From contig JAFYYO010000139.1 of the NCBI GenBank assembly GCA_017557475.1, forward strand, positions 1 through 10,349: 10,349 bases of DNA, written 5' to 3'. Numbering within the stretch: the stretch's first letter is position 1; the number at the start of each line of letters is the position of its first letter. The translations under genes were made by a program, and so were the position numbers. This DNA comes from Bacteroidaceae bacterium. Its GTDB lineage: Bacteria > Bacteroidota > Bacteroidia > Bacteroidales > Bacteroidaceae. Shown here piece after piece: positions 1 to 6,788 of this stretch. The notes under the pieces are model-generated. The model saw only the letters and a list, made by a program, of their open reading frames with translations, did not search any database and was not told where the DNA came from.

Positions 1-589
1 GAATCAATTATCTGCAATGACCGACCATGAGTTGGTAGTATTGTATGAAGAAGGTAACGATAGTGCATTTGATGTTTTGCTTGAGCGCCATCAAGCGTAC
101 ATTTATTCCTATATCCTCTTTCTGGTGAAGGATGCCGATGCTGCGAACGATTTCTTTCAAGACACGTTCCAGCGAGCCATCGTTGCCATTCGTAGCCACA
201 AGTATCAGACAAGCGGCAAGTTCAGCGCTTGGCTGACTCGCATTGCCCATAACCTCATCCTCGATCAAGGTCGTAAGAGCGAAACCACACAGACCGTTCG
301 TGAAGACCAAGTAAGCCCCAAAGCCTTGAACAGCCTGCGTCTGAGCGATGCCACTCGCGAAGACGAGATGATCGATCACCAGACTCGCGAAAGCATTCGT
401 CACTTGCTCGATTACTTGCCAGCACCTCAAAGGGAGGTCGTAATGATGCGATTCTACGATGACCTCAGTTTCAAGGAGATTGCCGAACAGACTGGAGTCA
501 GCATCAACACTGCTCTTGGCCGCTGCCGTTATGCACTCATCAACCTGCGCAAACTCATAGGCGACAGACAGTTTAGCCTGGTTGGATAA
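1..589 (+). CDS. ECF-type RNA polymerase sigma factor, 5' end just outside the window
   Basis: This is a group 4 (ECF) sigma-70 factor that would direct core RNA polymerase to a specific promoter set. Region 2 covers about residues 24-90 counted from the ATG at 17 (HQAYIYSYI, then FQDTF, then GKFSAWLTRIAHNLILD, the -10-binding helix). Region 4 covers about residues 132-182 (LPAPQREVVMMRFY, then SFKEIAEQTGVSINTALGR, the helix-turn-helix). An ATG at 17 would give 190 residues. However, the frame stays open to the left edge and reads N-Q-L-S-A before that Met, and the first base of the window is G. An ATG ending on that G would give MNQLSAMTDHEL, which resembles the usual N terminus of Bacteroidetes ECF factors as I know them. 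I therefore treat the gene as 5'-partial by two bases. No anti-sigma gene follows it; the downstream gap holds repeat array A. Confidence 0.93.
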   Translation, partial: NQLSAMTDHELVVLYEEGNDSAFDVLLERHQAYIYSYILFLVKDADAANDFFQDTFQRAIVAIRSHKYQTSGKFSAWLTRIAHNLILDQGRKSETTQTVREDQVSPKALNSLRLSDATREDEMIDHQTRESIRHLLDYLPAPQREVVMMRFYDDLSFKEIAEQTGVSINTALGRCRYALINLRKLIGDRQFSLVG

Positions 590-635
590 AGGGTACTACT
601 CTATACATTATATATATTAACGTGTCGCGCCTAAA

Positions 636-767
636 AACGTGGCACGTTATGTTTATAAACATTACACGTTATGATTGCAAACATTACACGTTATGATCGC
701 AAACATTACACGTTATGTTTGCAAACTAGACACGGCTAGTTTGAGAATTAGGCACGGCTAGTTATAC
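636..767. repeat. Array A: six 22-bp-phased palindromic units
   Basis: Six units begin at 636, 658, 680, 702, 724 and 746, exactly 22 bp apart. Each has about 18 bp with dyad symmetry plus a 4-bp linker (TATA, TGCA, CGCA, TGCA, TGAG, ATAC). Units 658, 680 and 702 are nearly identical; 702 reads AACATTACACGTTATGTT and is palindromic except for one mismatched pair and its two central bases. Unit 724 reads AACTAGACACGGCTAGTT, with arms AACTAG/CTAGTT. Unit 746 reads AATTAGGCACGGCTAGTT. All six share CACG at offsets 7-10. Just upstream, TAACGTGT at 618-625 is the reverse complement of ACACGTTA, which occurs in three units. The array fills most of the gap between the two sigma factor genes. Its function is unknown; it could be a regulator-binding array, a set of RNA hairpins, or a mobile or slippage-derived repeat. 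Confidence 0.85.
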
Positions 768-813
768 ATTTCGACAAAAAGTGGTAATATATCTGTAGAG
801 AAGGACGAAACGA

Positions 814-1413
814 ATGGACAAGTTTTCCGAGATGACTCCGCAGGCAAGACTGAGCGACTCAACGCTCGTAGAACGCATTCTGAAAGGCGAGACAGAGCTG
901 TTCCGACAGGTTGCAGAGCGCTATGCAGAACGCATGATGCGAATGGTTGGCCGTCTGCTTCCCTCGAAAGAAGATGCTGAGGAAGTTATTCAAGATGCCC
1001 TACTCGAAGCCTACAAAAGCCTGTCGCGTTTCGATGAAAAGCAAGCGAGCTTCCCAACCTGGCTTCTTCGGATTGCCTATCACATGGCGCTGAAGCACTA
1101 CAGGAAAGCCCAAAAGACCGTTCAACTCGTGGATGCGAAGCAAGATTGGCTCAGCAACATGTCCGACGAAGAAGCAGATGAACTGCTGGCAGACACATCA
1201 AAAGACAGACTTAGTCTGCTCGAAAAAGCAACAGAGATGTTGAAGCCTGACGACCAGATGCTCCTGAGTTTATATTACTTCGACAACTATTCAATAAAAG
1301 ACATTTCCAACATAACAGGACACGAAGGAGGCTATCTCCGCTCTCGACTGCAATGGATTAGGAAAAGACTGGCCGTAACCATCAAATCACTCGAAAAAGA
1401 TGAAAGACAATAA
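814..1413 (+). CDS. ECF-type RNA polymerase sigma factor (second)
   Basis: A 199-residue ECF sigma factor, unlike the first one in sequence. Region 2 spans about residues 30-98 and includes RLLPSKEDAEEVIQDALLEAY and then FPTWLLRIAYHMALKHYRK. An acidic linker follows (SDEEADELLADTSKD). Region 4 spans about residues 138-190 (LKPDDQMLLSLYYFDNYSIKDISNITGHEGGYLRSRLQWIRKRL, given here in parts: LKPDDQMLLSLYY, then SIKDISNITGHEG, then RSRLQWIRKRL). The ATG is preceded by the purine-rich GAGAAGGACGAAACGA. Its last 14 bases overlap the start of the next gene, so sigma factor, small membrane protein and lipoprotein should be made together. That layout is typical of a sigma factor held in check by a membrane partner. 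The signal it responds to cannot be read from the sequence. Confidence 0.94.
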   Translation: MDKFSEMTPQARLSDSTLVERILKGETELFRQVAERYAERMMRMVGRLLPSKEDAEEVIQDALLEAYKSLSRFDEKQASFPTWLLRIAYHMALKHYRKAQKTVQLVDAKQDWLSNMSDEEADELLADTSKDRLSLLEKATEMLKPDDQMLLSLYYFDNYSIKDISNITGHEGGYLRSRLQWIRKRLAVTIKSLEKDERQ

Positions 1414-1798
1414 GCAATATAACGACCAAGCCCTGCGCATCATCATGCAAAGAAAGGCTGAAGATTCGGAGAGGTTCGAACTATCAGATGGCTTCACAGA
1501 CCGTTTGATGAAGCGAATCAAGGACGAAGAAGTCACCTCAAAGCAAAAGCAGAAAAGCCTTTGGCTCGACATCGTGAACTTTGTTTCATCTGCCGCTGCA
1601 GTTTTGCTCATCGGCTTCTTCATCACGCTTCACCTTCCCTTTGTTGGTAACGAAAAGCACATCAACACCAATCAATTCATAAGCAATCTGCCCAAGAAAA
1701 GCACCCTCGAGCAAGTGTACACAAGCTATCTCGGGCAGAACAAAAAGAAAGAAATCAGTTACACACAATTAAAACGAATGCTTTATGAAAACAAATAA
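1400..1798 (+). CDS. Small single-pass membrane protein, probable anti-sigma partner
   Basis: A 132-residue protein with a charged N-terminal half (residues 1-53, including FELSDGFTDRLMKRIKDEE), one membrane segment at about 57-80 (LDIVNFVSSAAAVLLIGFFI), and a lysine-rich C-terminal part of about 50 residues. The placement directly after a sigma gene with a 14-bp overlap, and the cytosolic domain-membrane helix-outer domain layout, suggest an anti-sigma factor or a sensor of the cassette. I see no His/Cys zinc motif of the ZAS type, so the assignment rests on context and topology. Its own 3' end overlaps the next gene by 14 bp as well. Alternative: an accessory membrane protein without sigma-binding activity. 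Confidence 0.85.
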   Translation: MKDNKQYNDQALRIIMQRKAEDSERFELSDGFTDRLMKRIKDEEVTSKQKQKSLWLDIVNFVSSAAAVLLIGFFITLHLPFVGNEKHINTNQFISNLPKKSTLEQVYTSYLGQNKKKEISYTQLKRMLYENK

Positions 1799-2879
1799 TC
1801 GTTTCGGAATTGCTTTAGTAGGAGTGACAACTCTACTTCTAAGTTCCTGCAATCTGCCTGACCTCAAGATGCACACCACCATTAATGCCGATGGCTCGTG
1901 CAGTCGTGAAGTTAGTTATCGAAATATAATGTCGCAAGAAAAACGTGACTCCTTGTGGGGAGAAGGGAAAACGGGATGGTCACAACCCTTGCCTGAGAAT
2001 CTGAACATTGATGCTTTCTGCAAAAGTCAAACCGTCATTGACGAAGGTGATACCGTTACCACAACTTTCACTTGTCCTTTCCACACAGTAGAAGAAATGT
2101 GCGAAGAGACACCTTTGCAACTGAACGGCGTGCGTATAAGGTCGAATGCCAAACTGGACAAGCGATTCCGCTGGTTCTATACGGAATACACTTTCACAGA
2201 AACATTCTATAGCGTGGGCGACACATTCAAGTTAGCTGCTACCGATTATGCAGACATGGAGGTTGTGAGTTACTGGTTTACAGGTCAGCCCAACTTGGTG
2301 GAAGGACTAAGCGGAGCCGAAGCATCACAAAAACTCGACGAGATGGAACCCTTCGTCAGCAAGTGGCTCAACGACAACCTTCTTAAGACATGTTTTGATT
2401 TTATCGTAGCCAATTACGACTCTATCGCTAATCCCCCCGTCTGCCGTGAACGTTTTGTTGAGTTGCACGACTCGCTCTCTAACTATATTCTAAAAGGACG
2501 GGAGGATGGTCTGGCAATAGACCCAGCAGACTCTTTCCGTGATTTCTTCCACTCTGATGCCTATGCTATCTTCTTCGACGAAGACAATCCGTGTGGTCAG
2601 GAACTGGACAAGAAGTTCGAAAACTATTTAAACATTTTTGGTTTCAACGTGCCTTATCTCCTCACAATGCCTGGCAAAGTCATCGATACAGGCAACGGAA
2701 CCTTGCAACCAGACGGCAACATCTACTATCCATTTACTGGCGAAAGACTCATACCTCATGATTATTCCATCACAGCAACCTCGCGAGTAACACACATCTG
2801 GGCTCACATCCTCACGCTCTTTATCATACTTCTTGCCGTTGGAAGCATAGTTTATCGAAAGAGGAAAAGAATGTCGTAA
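1785..2879 (+). CDS. Lipoprotein with C-terminal membrane anchor, unknown function
   Basis: A 364-residue protein I cannot assign to a named family. The N terminus is a lipoprotein signal with lipobox LSSC, so Cys22 should be the lipidated first residue. A mainly beta-looking domain follows (KMHTTINADGSCSREVSYRN), then a more helical middle part. The C terminus has a hydrophobic helix at about 338-357 followed by RKRKR (358-362), a strong stop-transfer signal that places the tail in the cytosol. The protein would thus be held at both ends, which implies the inner membrane rather than the outer one. The start pattern (strand-rich, 'NADGS' turn) and the lipobox plus terminal helix recall the actinobacterial LppM layout, but that is a weak resemblance. 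It is the third gene of the sigma cassette and may act in sensing envelope state or be an output of the sigma factor. Confidence 0.9.
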   Translation: MKTNNRFGIALVGVTTLLLSSCNLPDLKMHTTINADGSCSREVSYRNIMSQEKRDSLWGEGKTGWSQPLPENLNIDAFCKSQTVIDEGDTVTTTFTCPFHTVEEMCEETPLQLNGVRIRSNAKLDKRFRWFYTEYTFTETFYSVGDTFKLAATDYADMEVVSYWFTGQPNLVEGLSGAEASQKLDEMEPFVSKWLNDNLLKTCFDFIVANYDSIANPPVCRERFVELHDSLSNYILKGREDGLAIDPADSFRDFFHSDAYAIFFDEDNPCGQELDKKFENYLNIFGFNVPYLLTMPGKVIDTGNGTLQPDGNIYYPFTGERLIPHDYSITATSRVTHIWAHILTLFIILLAVGSIVYRKRKRMS

Positions 2880-2894
2880 TTTTTTCACAAGATT

Positions 2895-2926
2895 TTCGTT
2901 TCATATCATATAATTTTATATCTTTG
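2895..2926 (+). promoter_or_regulatory. Bacteroidetes-type promoter before the GDPD operon
   Basis: TATCTTTG at 2919-2926 fits the Bacteroidetes -7 consensus TAnnTTTG exactly. A weak -33 candidate, TTCG within TTTTCGTTT, lies about 20 bases upstream. Transcription would start about 7 bases after the -7 box, leaving a leader of roughly 15 bases before the ATG at 2949. It would drive the four-gene operon to 6704 and separates it from the sigma cassette. Confidence 0.7.
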
Positions 2927-2948
2927 CATCAATAAAACCTTATTAACG

Positions 2949-3710
2949 ATGCAAAGATATTTTATTTCCCTACTTTTTGTTTTAAGTTCCCTCATCTGCT
3001 TAGCTCAGCCGCATATTGTTGCACATCGCGGTTATTGGCGAGCCGATGGTAGTGCACAGAACTCTATCGCTTCGTTCCAAAAAGCAGCTGAGATAGGCTG
3101 CTGGGGCAGCGAGTTTGATGTCTGGCTTACTGCAGATGGCGTGCCTGTAGTCTTTCATGATGCCACAGTGGAAGGTATCAAGATTGAAGACACGACTTAT
3201 GCCACACTCATGAACATACGCTTGAAGAATGGCGAGTTCCTCCCCACCCTTCAACAATACCTCACAGAAGCTCAGAAGTGGCCAGAGTGTCGTCTTATCT
3301 TTGAGGTCAAGCCACATCGCAACGCAAAACGAGACAACATGATTTCCGAACTGTCTGTGGAACTAATCAATACGCTTGGTCTTGCTGAGAGAACCGACTA
3401 CATCTCTTTCAGCAAACAGGCTTGCAAGCGTCTCCACGAACTTGCCCCAGAAGCAAAAGTGGCTTATCTGAATGGAGACCTTTCACCTCAAGAGGTCAAG
3501 GACTTAGGCTGGACAGGCATCGATTACAACAAAGGTGTCTTCGACAAGAATCCTGATTGGGCACTCGAAGCCAAGAAACTAGGCCTCGAAGTCAACGTCT
3601 GGACCGTTGATGGAGAAGAAGAACTCAAGCGTTTTGCTGAGATGAAAGGCATCGACATCATTACCACCAATGACCCTGACGTCTTGAAGGAAATAGTAAA
3701 TGGTAAATAA
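2949..3710 (+). CDS. Glycerophosphodiester phosphodiesterase, exported
   Basis: This enzyme hydrolyses glycerophosphodiesters, products of phospholipid deacylation, to glycerol 3-phosphate and an alcohol. It has a 253-residue GDPD TIM-barrel. A signal peptide at residues 1-19 ends ICLA-QP, which predicts periplasmic location. Family residues are visible: His26-Arg27-Gly28 (VAHRG), Glu55 and Asp57 (SEFDVW) as metal ligands, His70 (VVFHD) as the second catalytic histidine, and Glu119/Lys121 (FEVKPH). The C-terminal strands VNVWTVDGEEELKR and IDIITTNDP are also typical of the fold. Cys17 is not in a good lipobox, so a soluble form is more likely than a lipoprotein. It is first in an operon, 17 bp ahead of the AraC-type gene. 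The substrate specificity is inferred from the family. Confidence 0.95.
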   Translation: MQRYFISLLFVLSSLICLAQPHIVAHRGYWRADGSAQNSIASFQKAAEIGCWGSEFDVWLTADGVPVVFHDATVEGIKIEDTTYATLMNIRLKNGEFLPTLQQYLTEAQKWPECRLIFEVKPHRNAKRDNMISELSVELINTLGLAERTDYISFSKQACKRLHELAPEAKVAYLNGDLSPQEVKDLGWTGIDYNKGVFDKNPDWALEAKKLGLEVNVWTVDGEEELKRFAEMKGIDIITTNDPDVLKEIVNGK

Positions 3711-3727
3711 TAAAATTATATGGCACT

Positions 3728-4255
3728 ATGAAATACAACATCACAGAAAAGAAGGAAAAGACCTCAACACTTAACTATCGGCGTGCCGTCACACCAGAGG
3801 TCGTTGAAAGCATCGCACGAGGAATCATCACACGATTGATGATTGAACAGAAGTATCGCGACCCCAAGTACAATGCAAAGCTTCTTGCAAAAGACTTAGG
3901 CGTCAACATGCGCAACATCAGTGCAGTGCTCAGCATTCGTTTCCAACAGAACTATGCAGAACTGGTAAGTAAGATGCGAATCATGGAAGCCAAGTACATG
4001 CTTCAAGGCAGGAATTTCGACAACATGAAAGTCGAGGACATTGCCACTACTGTCGGCTTCACAACCCGCCAAAGCTTCTATGCTGCATTCTATAAAATCT
4101 GTGGTCTGACGCCAAAGGAATACCGAATAGCTCACGGATTCATCCCCAAAGCCGACCTTCCTCCTGCACCCAAGCCAAAGAAGAAAGCAACTCCAAAGAA
4201 GAAAACAAAAAAGACGGCTTCGAAGAGAAAAGTCAAAAGTAGCAAGAAGCAATGA
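3728..4255 (+). CDS. AraC-type DNA-binding protein with a lysine-rich tail
   Basis: A 175-residue protein that is almost only an AraC/XylS DNA-binding domain. The first helix-turn-helix lies at about residues 49-68 (AKLLAKDLGVNMRNISAVLS). The second lies at about 102-121 (VEDIATTVGFTTRQSFYAAF), followed by the signature YKICGLTPKEYR. There is no separate ligand-binding domain, only about 45 N-terminal residues. The C terminus is unusual: residues 149-175 contain 14 Lys and 1 Arg in 27 positions, with Pro, Ala, Ser and Thr filling the rest, like the tail of histone H1 or bacterial H1-like proteins. The tail should add sequence-independent DNA affinity. The stop overlaps the next start (ATGA), so it is translated with DPP III. 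It may regulate its own operon or act as a nucleoid-associated protein. Confidence 0.93.
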   Translation: MKYNITEKKEKTSTLNYRRAVTPEVVESIARGIITRLMIEQKYRDPKYNAKLLAKDLGVNMRNISAVLSIRFQQNYAELVSKMRIMEAKYMLQGRNFDNMKVEDIATTVGFTTRQSFYAAFYKICGLTPKEYRIAHGFIPKADLPPAPKPKKKATPKKKTKKTASKRKVKSSKKQ

Positions 4256-6159
4256 CAGAGCGCTTTGCCGACATTGAATTACTTCGATATGAAGTGCCTG
4301 GCTTCGAAAGTCTTCCACTTCGTCAGAAGTTTCTTATCTATTATTTGGCCGAGGCAGCTTTACTTGGCCGGGACATTCTTTGGGACCAAAATTGTCGTTT
4401 TGGACTTCAGCTTCGTCAAGCACTCGAGGCTATTTACACACACTACGACGGCCCTCAAGACAATCCCGATTGGCAGGCTTTTCAAGTCTATTTGAAGCGC
4501 GTTTGGTTCTCCAATGGCATCCATCATCACTACAATTGCCAGAAATTCGAACCTGGCTTCAGCAAAGAGTTTCTAGAAGATAGTCTGTTGTCTGTCGTCC
4601 GTTGTTCGTTGTCCAAAGAGGAACTCGTCGAACTTATCTTCAATCCCAAAGTGATGCCAAAGCGTGTAAATCAGGCTGATGGTGATGATTTGCTGCTTAC
4701 ATCATCATGCAACTACTATGCAGAGGGCATCACGCAAGCTGAGGCAGAAGCTTTTTATGCAGACTTAAAAAGCAAAACCGACCCGACACATCCGCCAATG
4801 CTAGGTTTGAACAGTCGTCTGGAGCGTAAAGAGGATGGCTCGCTCTATGAAAATGTCTGGCAAAGTGGAGGACTTTACGGAAATGCTATCGACCGCATCT
4901 GCAACATGCTTGGCAAGGCTCGTCTATATGCCGAGAACGCCAATCAGCAAAGAGTAATCGACAAACTCATTGAGTTCTACAAGACAGGCAATCTCAAGAC
5001 TTTCGACGAGTATGCTATCCTCTGGGTTCAAGAGACGGAAAGCGAGATTGACTTCACCAATGGCTTTACTGAAGTCTATGGTGACCCACTTGGTTTGAAG
5101 GCGAGTTGGGAAGGTTATGTCAACATCATCGACCATGAAGCAACAAGTAGGGCTCAAACTTTAAGTGATAACGCACAGTGGTTTGAGGATCATTCACCTG
5201 TAGACAAGCGATTTAAGAAAAAAGAATGTCGAGGCGTGAGTGCGAAGGTCATAAGCGCAGCCATACTTGGAGGCGACCTTTACCCTAGTAGTGCCATCGG
5301 AATAAACCTGCCCAACAGCGATTGGATTAGAGCTGAATATGGCAGCAAAAGCGTTACCATAGCCAACCTGACCCGCGCCTACAACTTAGCAGCAAAAGGC
5401 TCTGGGATGCGCGAAGAGTTTGTTCTTGACGATGAAACAAGGCGACTTCTTAACAAGTATGGAGACATTTGCGACAACCTGCACACCGACCTTCACGAGT
5501 GCCTAGGACATGGAAGCGGACAACTCTTGCCGGGAGTAAACACCGATGCCCTCAAGGCCTACGGCAGTACGATTGAAGAAGCAAGAGCTGACCTCTTTGG
5601 CCTCTATTACATTGTCGACCAAAAGCTTGTAGAACTGGGATTGACGCCCAACAGCGAAGCGTACAAGTCGCAATATTACAGCTACCTGATGAATGGCTTG
5701 CTGACACAAATGGTCCGTATAGAAGAAGGTCATCAGATAGAAGAAGCACACATGAGGAACAGAGCCCTCATTAGCAGATGGACACTCGAGAACTATCCCC
5801 AAGCAGTACAGATTGTTGAGAGAAATGGCATGCACTTCGTTCAAATCAACGATTACATGCTTCTCCGAAAGGCCTTCGGCGAGCTATTGAACGAAGTTCA
5901 ACGTATAAAGAGCGAAGGCGATTACGAGGCAGCAAGAAAGCTTGTCGAGAACTATGGCATTAAACTTGACGCAGGACTTCACAAAGAGATTCGCAGACGT
6001 TACAAGAAGCTCAACCTGGCTCCGTATAAAGGCTTCATCAATCCAAGGTATAAACCTGTGCGAGACGAAGAAGGTAACATTATAGATATCAGCATTTCGT
6101 ACGACGAAGCATACCACGAGCAAATGTTGCGTTACAGTCAGGAATACAAAACATTATGA
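4252..6159 (+). CDS. Dipeptidyl peptidase III (M49 family), cytosolic form
   Basis: A zinc metallopeptidase that removes dipeptides from the N terminus of short peptides. The M49 zinc site is clear: HECLGH at residues 415-420 (two His ligands and the catalytic Glu416) and EEARAD at 442-447, whose first part supplies the third ligand. HECLGH in place of HELLGH is also what I recall in Bacteroides homologues. Other conserved stretches are VWFSNGIHHHY, WFEDHSP and SYLMNGLLTQ. At 635 residues it lacks a signal peptide (MTERFADIELLRYEVPG), so it should act in the cytosol, whereas the Bacteroides homologue I recall has a leader. It overlaps the genes on both sides by 4 bp. Residues 112-121 (LLSVVRCSLS) are encoded by a heptamer repeat in a variable region. 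The likely role is peptide turnover. Confidence 0.96.
   Translation: MTERFADIELLRYEVPGFESLPLRQKFLIYYLAEAALLGRDILWDQNCRFGLQLRQALEAIYTHYDGPQDNPDWQAFQVYLKRVWFSNGIHHHYNCQKFEPGFSKEFLEDSLLSVVRCSLSKEELVELIFNPKVMPKRVNQADGDDLLLTSSCNYYAEGITQAEAEAFYADLKSKTDPTHPPMLGLNSRLERKEDGSLYENVWQSGGLYGNAIDRICNMLGKARLYAENANQQRVIDKLIEFYKTGNLKTFDEYAILWVQETESEIDFTNGFTEVYGDPLGLKASWEGYVNIIDHEATSRAQTLSDNAQWFEDHSPVDKRFKKKECRGVSAKVISAAILGGDLYPSSAIGINLPNSDWIRAEYGSKSVTIANLTRAYNLAAKGSGMREEFVLDDETRRLLNKYGDICDNLHTDLHECLGHGSGQLLPGVNTDALKAYGSTIEEARADLFGLYYIVDQKLVELGLTPNSEAYKSQYYSYLMNGLLTQMVRIEEGHQIEEAHMRNRALISRWTLENYPQAVQIVERNGMHFVQINDYMLLRKAFGELLNEVQRIKSEGDYEAARKLVENYGIKLDAGLHKEIRRRYKKLNLAPYKGFINPRYKPVRDEEGNIIDISISYDEAYHEQMLRYSQEYKTL
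4585..4614 (+). repeat. Heptanucleotide repeat inside the DPP III gene
   Basis: Four consecutive 7-base units read CTGTTGT, CTGTCGT, CCGTTGT and TCGTTGT, then CC. They keep the reading frame and encode LLSVVRCSLS (residues 112-121), between the conserved PGFSKEF and the downstream NPKVMPKRV block. A purer copy of the same heptamer lies at 8568-8597. Confidence 0.8.
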
Positions 6160-6704
6160 ACATTGAACTTGACATAAAGAAGGAATTGCGAGCATGCATG
6201 AACGGCGTCCTTTCTGCCAAGATGAGAGAGGCAGGAATGCCCTTCAAACTCATCTTCGGAGTCGAATTGCCAAGACTTCAAAGCGTTGCCAAAGAATTCC
6301 ATCAAGATGCAGACTTTGCCAACCAACTGTGGAATCAGAACATCCGTGAGACAAGGCTTCTTGCCATCATGCTCATGCCTGCAGAAGACTTCACAGCGGA
6401 AATGTCAAATATTTGGGCAGGAGCAATGGTTACTGCTGAAGAGGCACAAATCATGGCAAAGATGCTTCTATCGAAGACCAACCATGCAAAAGAAACAAGT
6501 ATAAGCTGGCTCAAAGAAGGAAAGCCCCTACCCTCCGTTTGTGCTTGTCTCACTTTGAGACATTTGCTCGTTGGGGGCATAACGTTAGCATCAAGGGAAA
6601 CTGAACTTATAGAAGGAAATCTGACGAAATTGCTTCCAACGGCAAATCTTCACCTCAGAAAAGCTATACAAACTCTCAAAGAAAACTTAAAGGCCAGAGG
6701 TTAA
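6156..6704 (+). CDS. AlkD-like DNA alkylation repair protein
   Basis: A 182-residue all-helical protein that resembles the DNA alkylation repair (AlkD/HEAT-like) family found in Bacteroidetes. Recognisable stretches are MNGVLSAKMREAGM, KLIFGVELPRLQSVAKEF and LWNQNIRETRLLAIMLM. Family members bind DNA through stacked helical repeats; characterised AlkD is a glycosylase that removes bulky or positively charged alkyl bases such as 3- and 7-alkylpurines. This protein is shorter than characterised AlkD (about 230 residues), and I cannot place the catalytic Asp and flanking Trp residues with confidence, so glycosylase activity is not certain. It is the last gene of the operon, overlapping the DPP III stop by 4 bp. 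Its stop codon lies within a short AGGTTAA heptamer repeat. Confidence 0.85.
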   Translation: MNIELDIKKELRACMNGVLSAKMREAGMPFKLIFGVELPRLQSVAKEFHQDADFANQLWNQNIRETRLLAIMLMPAEDFTAEMSNIWAGAMVTAEEAQIMAKMLLSKTNHAKETSISWLKEGKPLPSVCACLTLRHLLVGGITLASRETELIEGNLTKLLPTANLHLRKAIQTLKENLKARG

Positions 6705-6739
6705 AGGTTAAAGTTTAGAGACATATTGAATTTTGAATT
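6698..6739. repeat. AT-rich heptamer repeats at the end of the repair gene
   Basis: AGGTTAA occurs twice in tandem (6698-6704, 6705-6711), followed by the degenerate AGTTTAG. TTGAATT then occurs twice in tandem at 6726-6739. Both have a 7-base period. The first copy supplies the TAA stop of the repair gene; related AT-rich sequence runs on into the promoter region of the next operon. Confidence 0.6.
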
Positions 6740-6746
6740 TATTAAT

Positions 6747-6778
6747 TTTGATTTTTGAATTAAAAAGTCGTACCTTTG
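6747..6778 (+). promoter_or_regulatory. Bacteroidetes-type promoter of the fur-like/purA operon
   Basis: TTTG at 6747-6750, a 20-base spacer and TACCTTTG at 6771-6778 fit the Bacteroidetes consensus TTTG-N19-21-TAnnTTTG at every defined base. The start of transcription is expected around 6784-6786, only a few bases before the ATG at 6789. Confidence 0.8.
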
Positions 6779-6788
6779 CACCTTGGTT

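Noticed and set aside
636..767. Array A as a small CRISPR array
   Set aside because: The units are contiguous with 4-bp linkers and there are no unique spacers of 25 bp or more; no cas gene is present.
788..795. TATATCTG as a -7 box for the second sigma gene
   Set aside because: One mismatch to TAnnTTTG and no TTTG at a fitting distance upstream; in an AT-rich stretch this is too weak to report as a promoter.
4265..4583. Plus-strand frames at 4265-4495 and 4380-4583
   Set aside because: They are shifted frames inside the DPP III gene with no conserved features.
5494..5511. HECLGH as a damaged zinc motif in DPP III
   Set aside because: The two His and the Glu are intact, and a Cys at the third position is what I recall from Bacteroides homologues, so the enzyme should be active.
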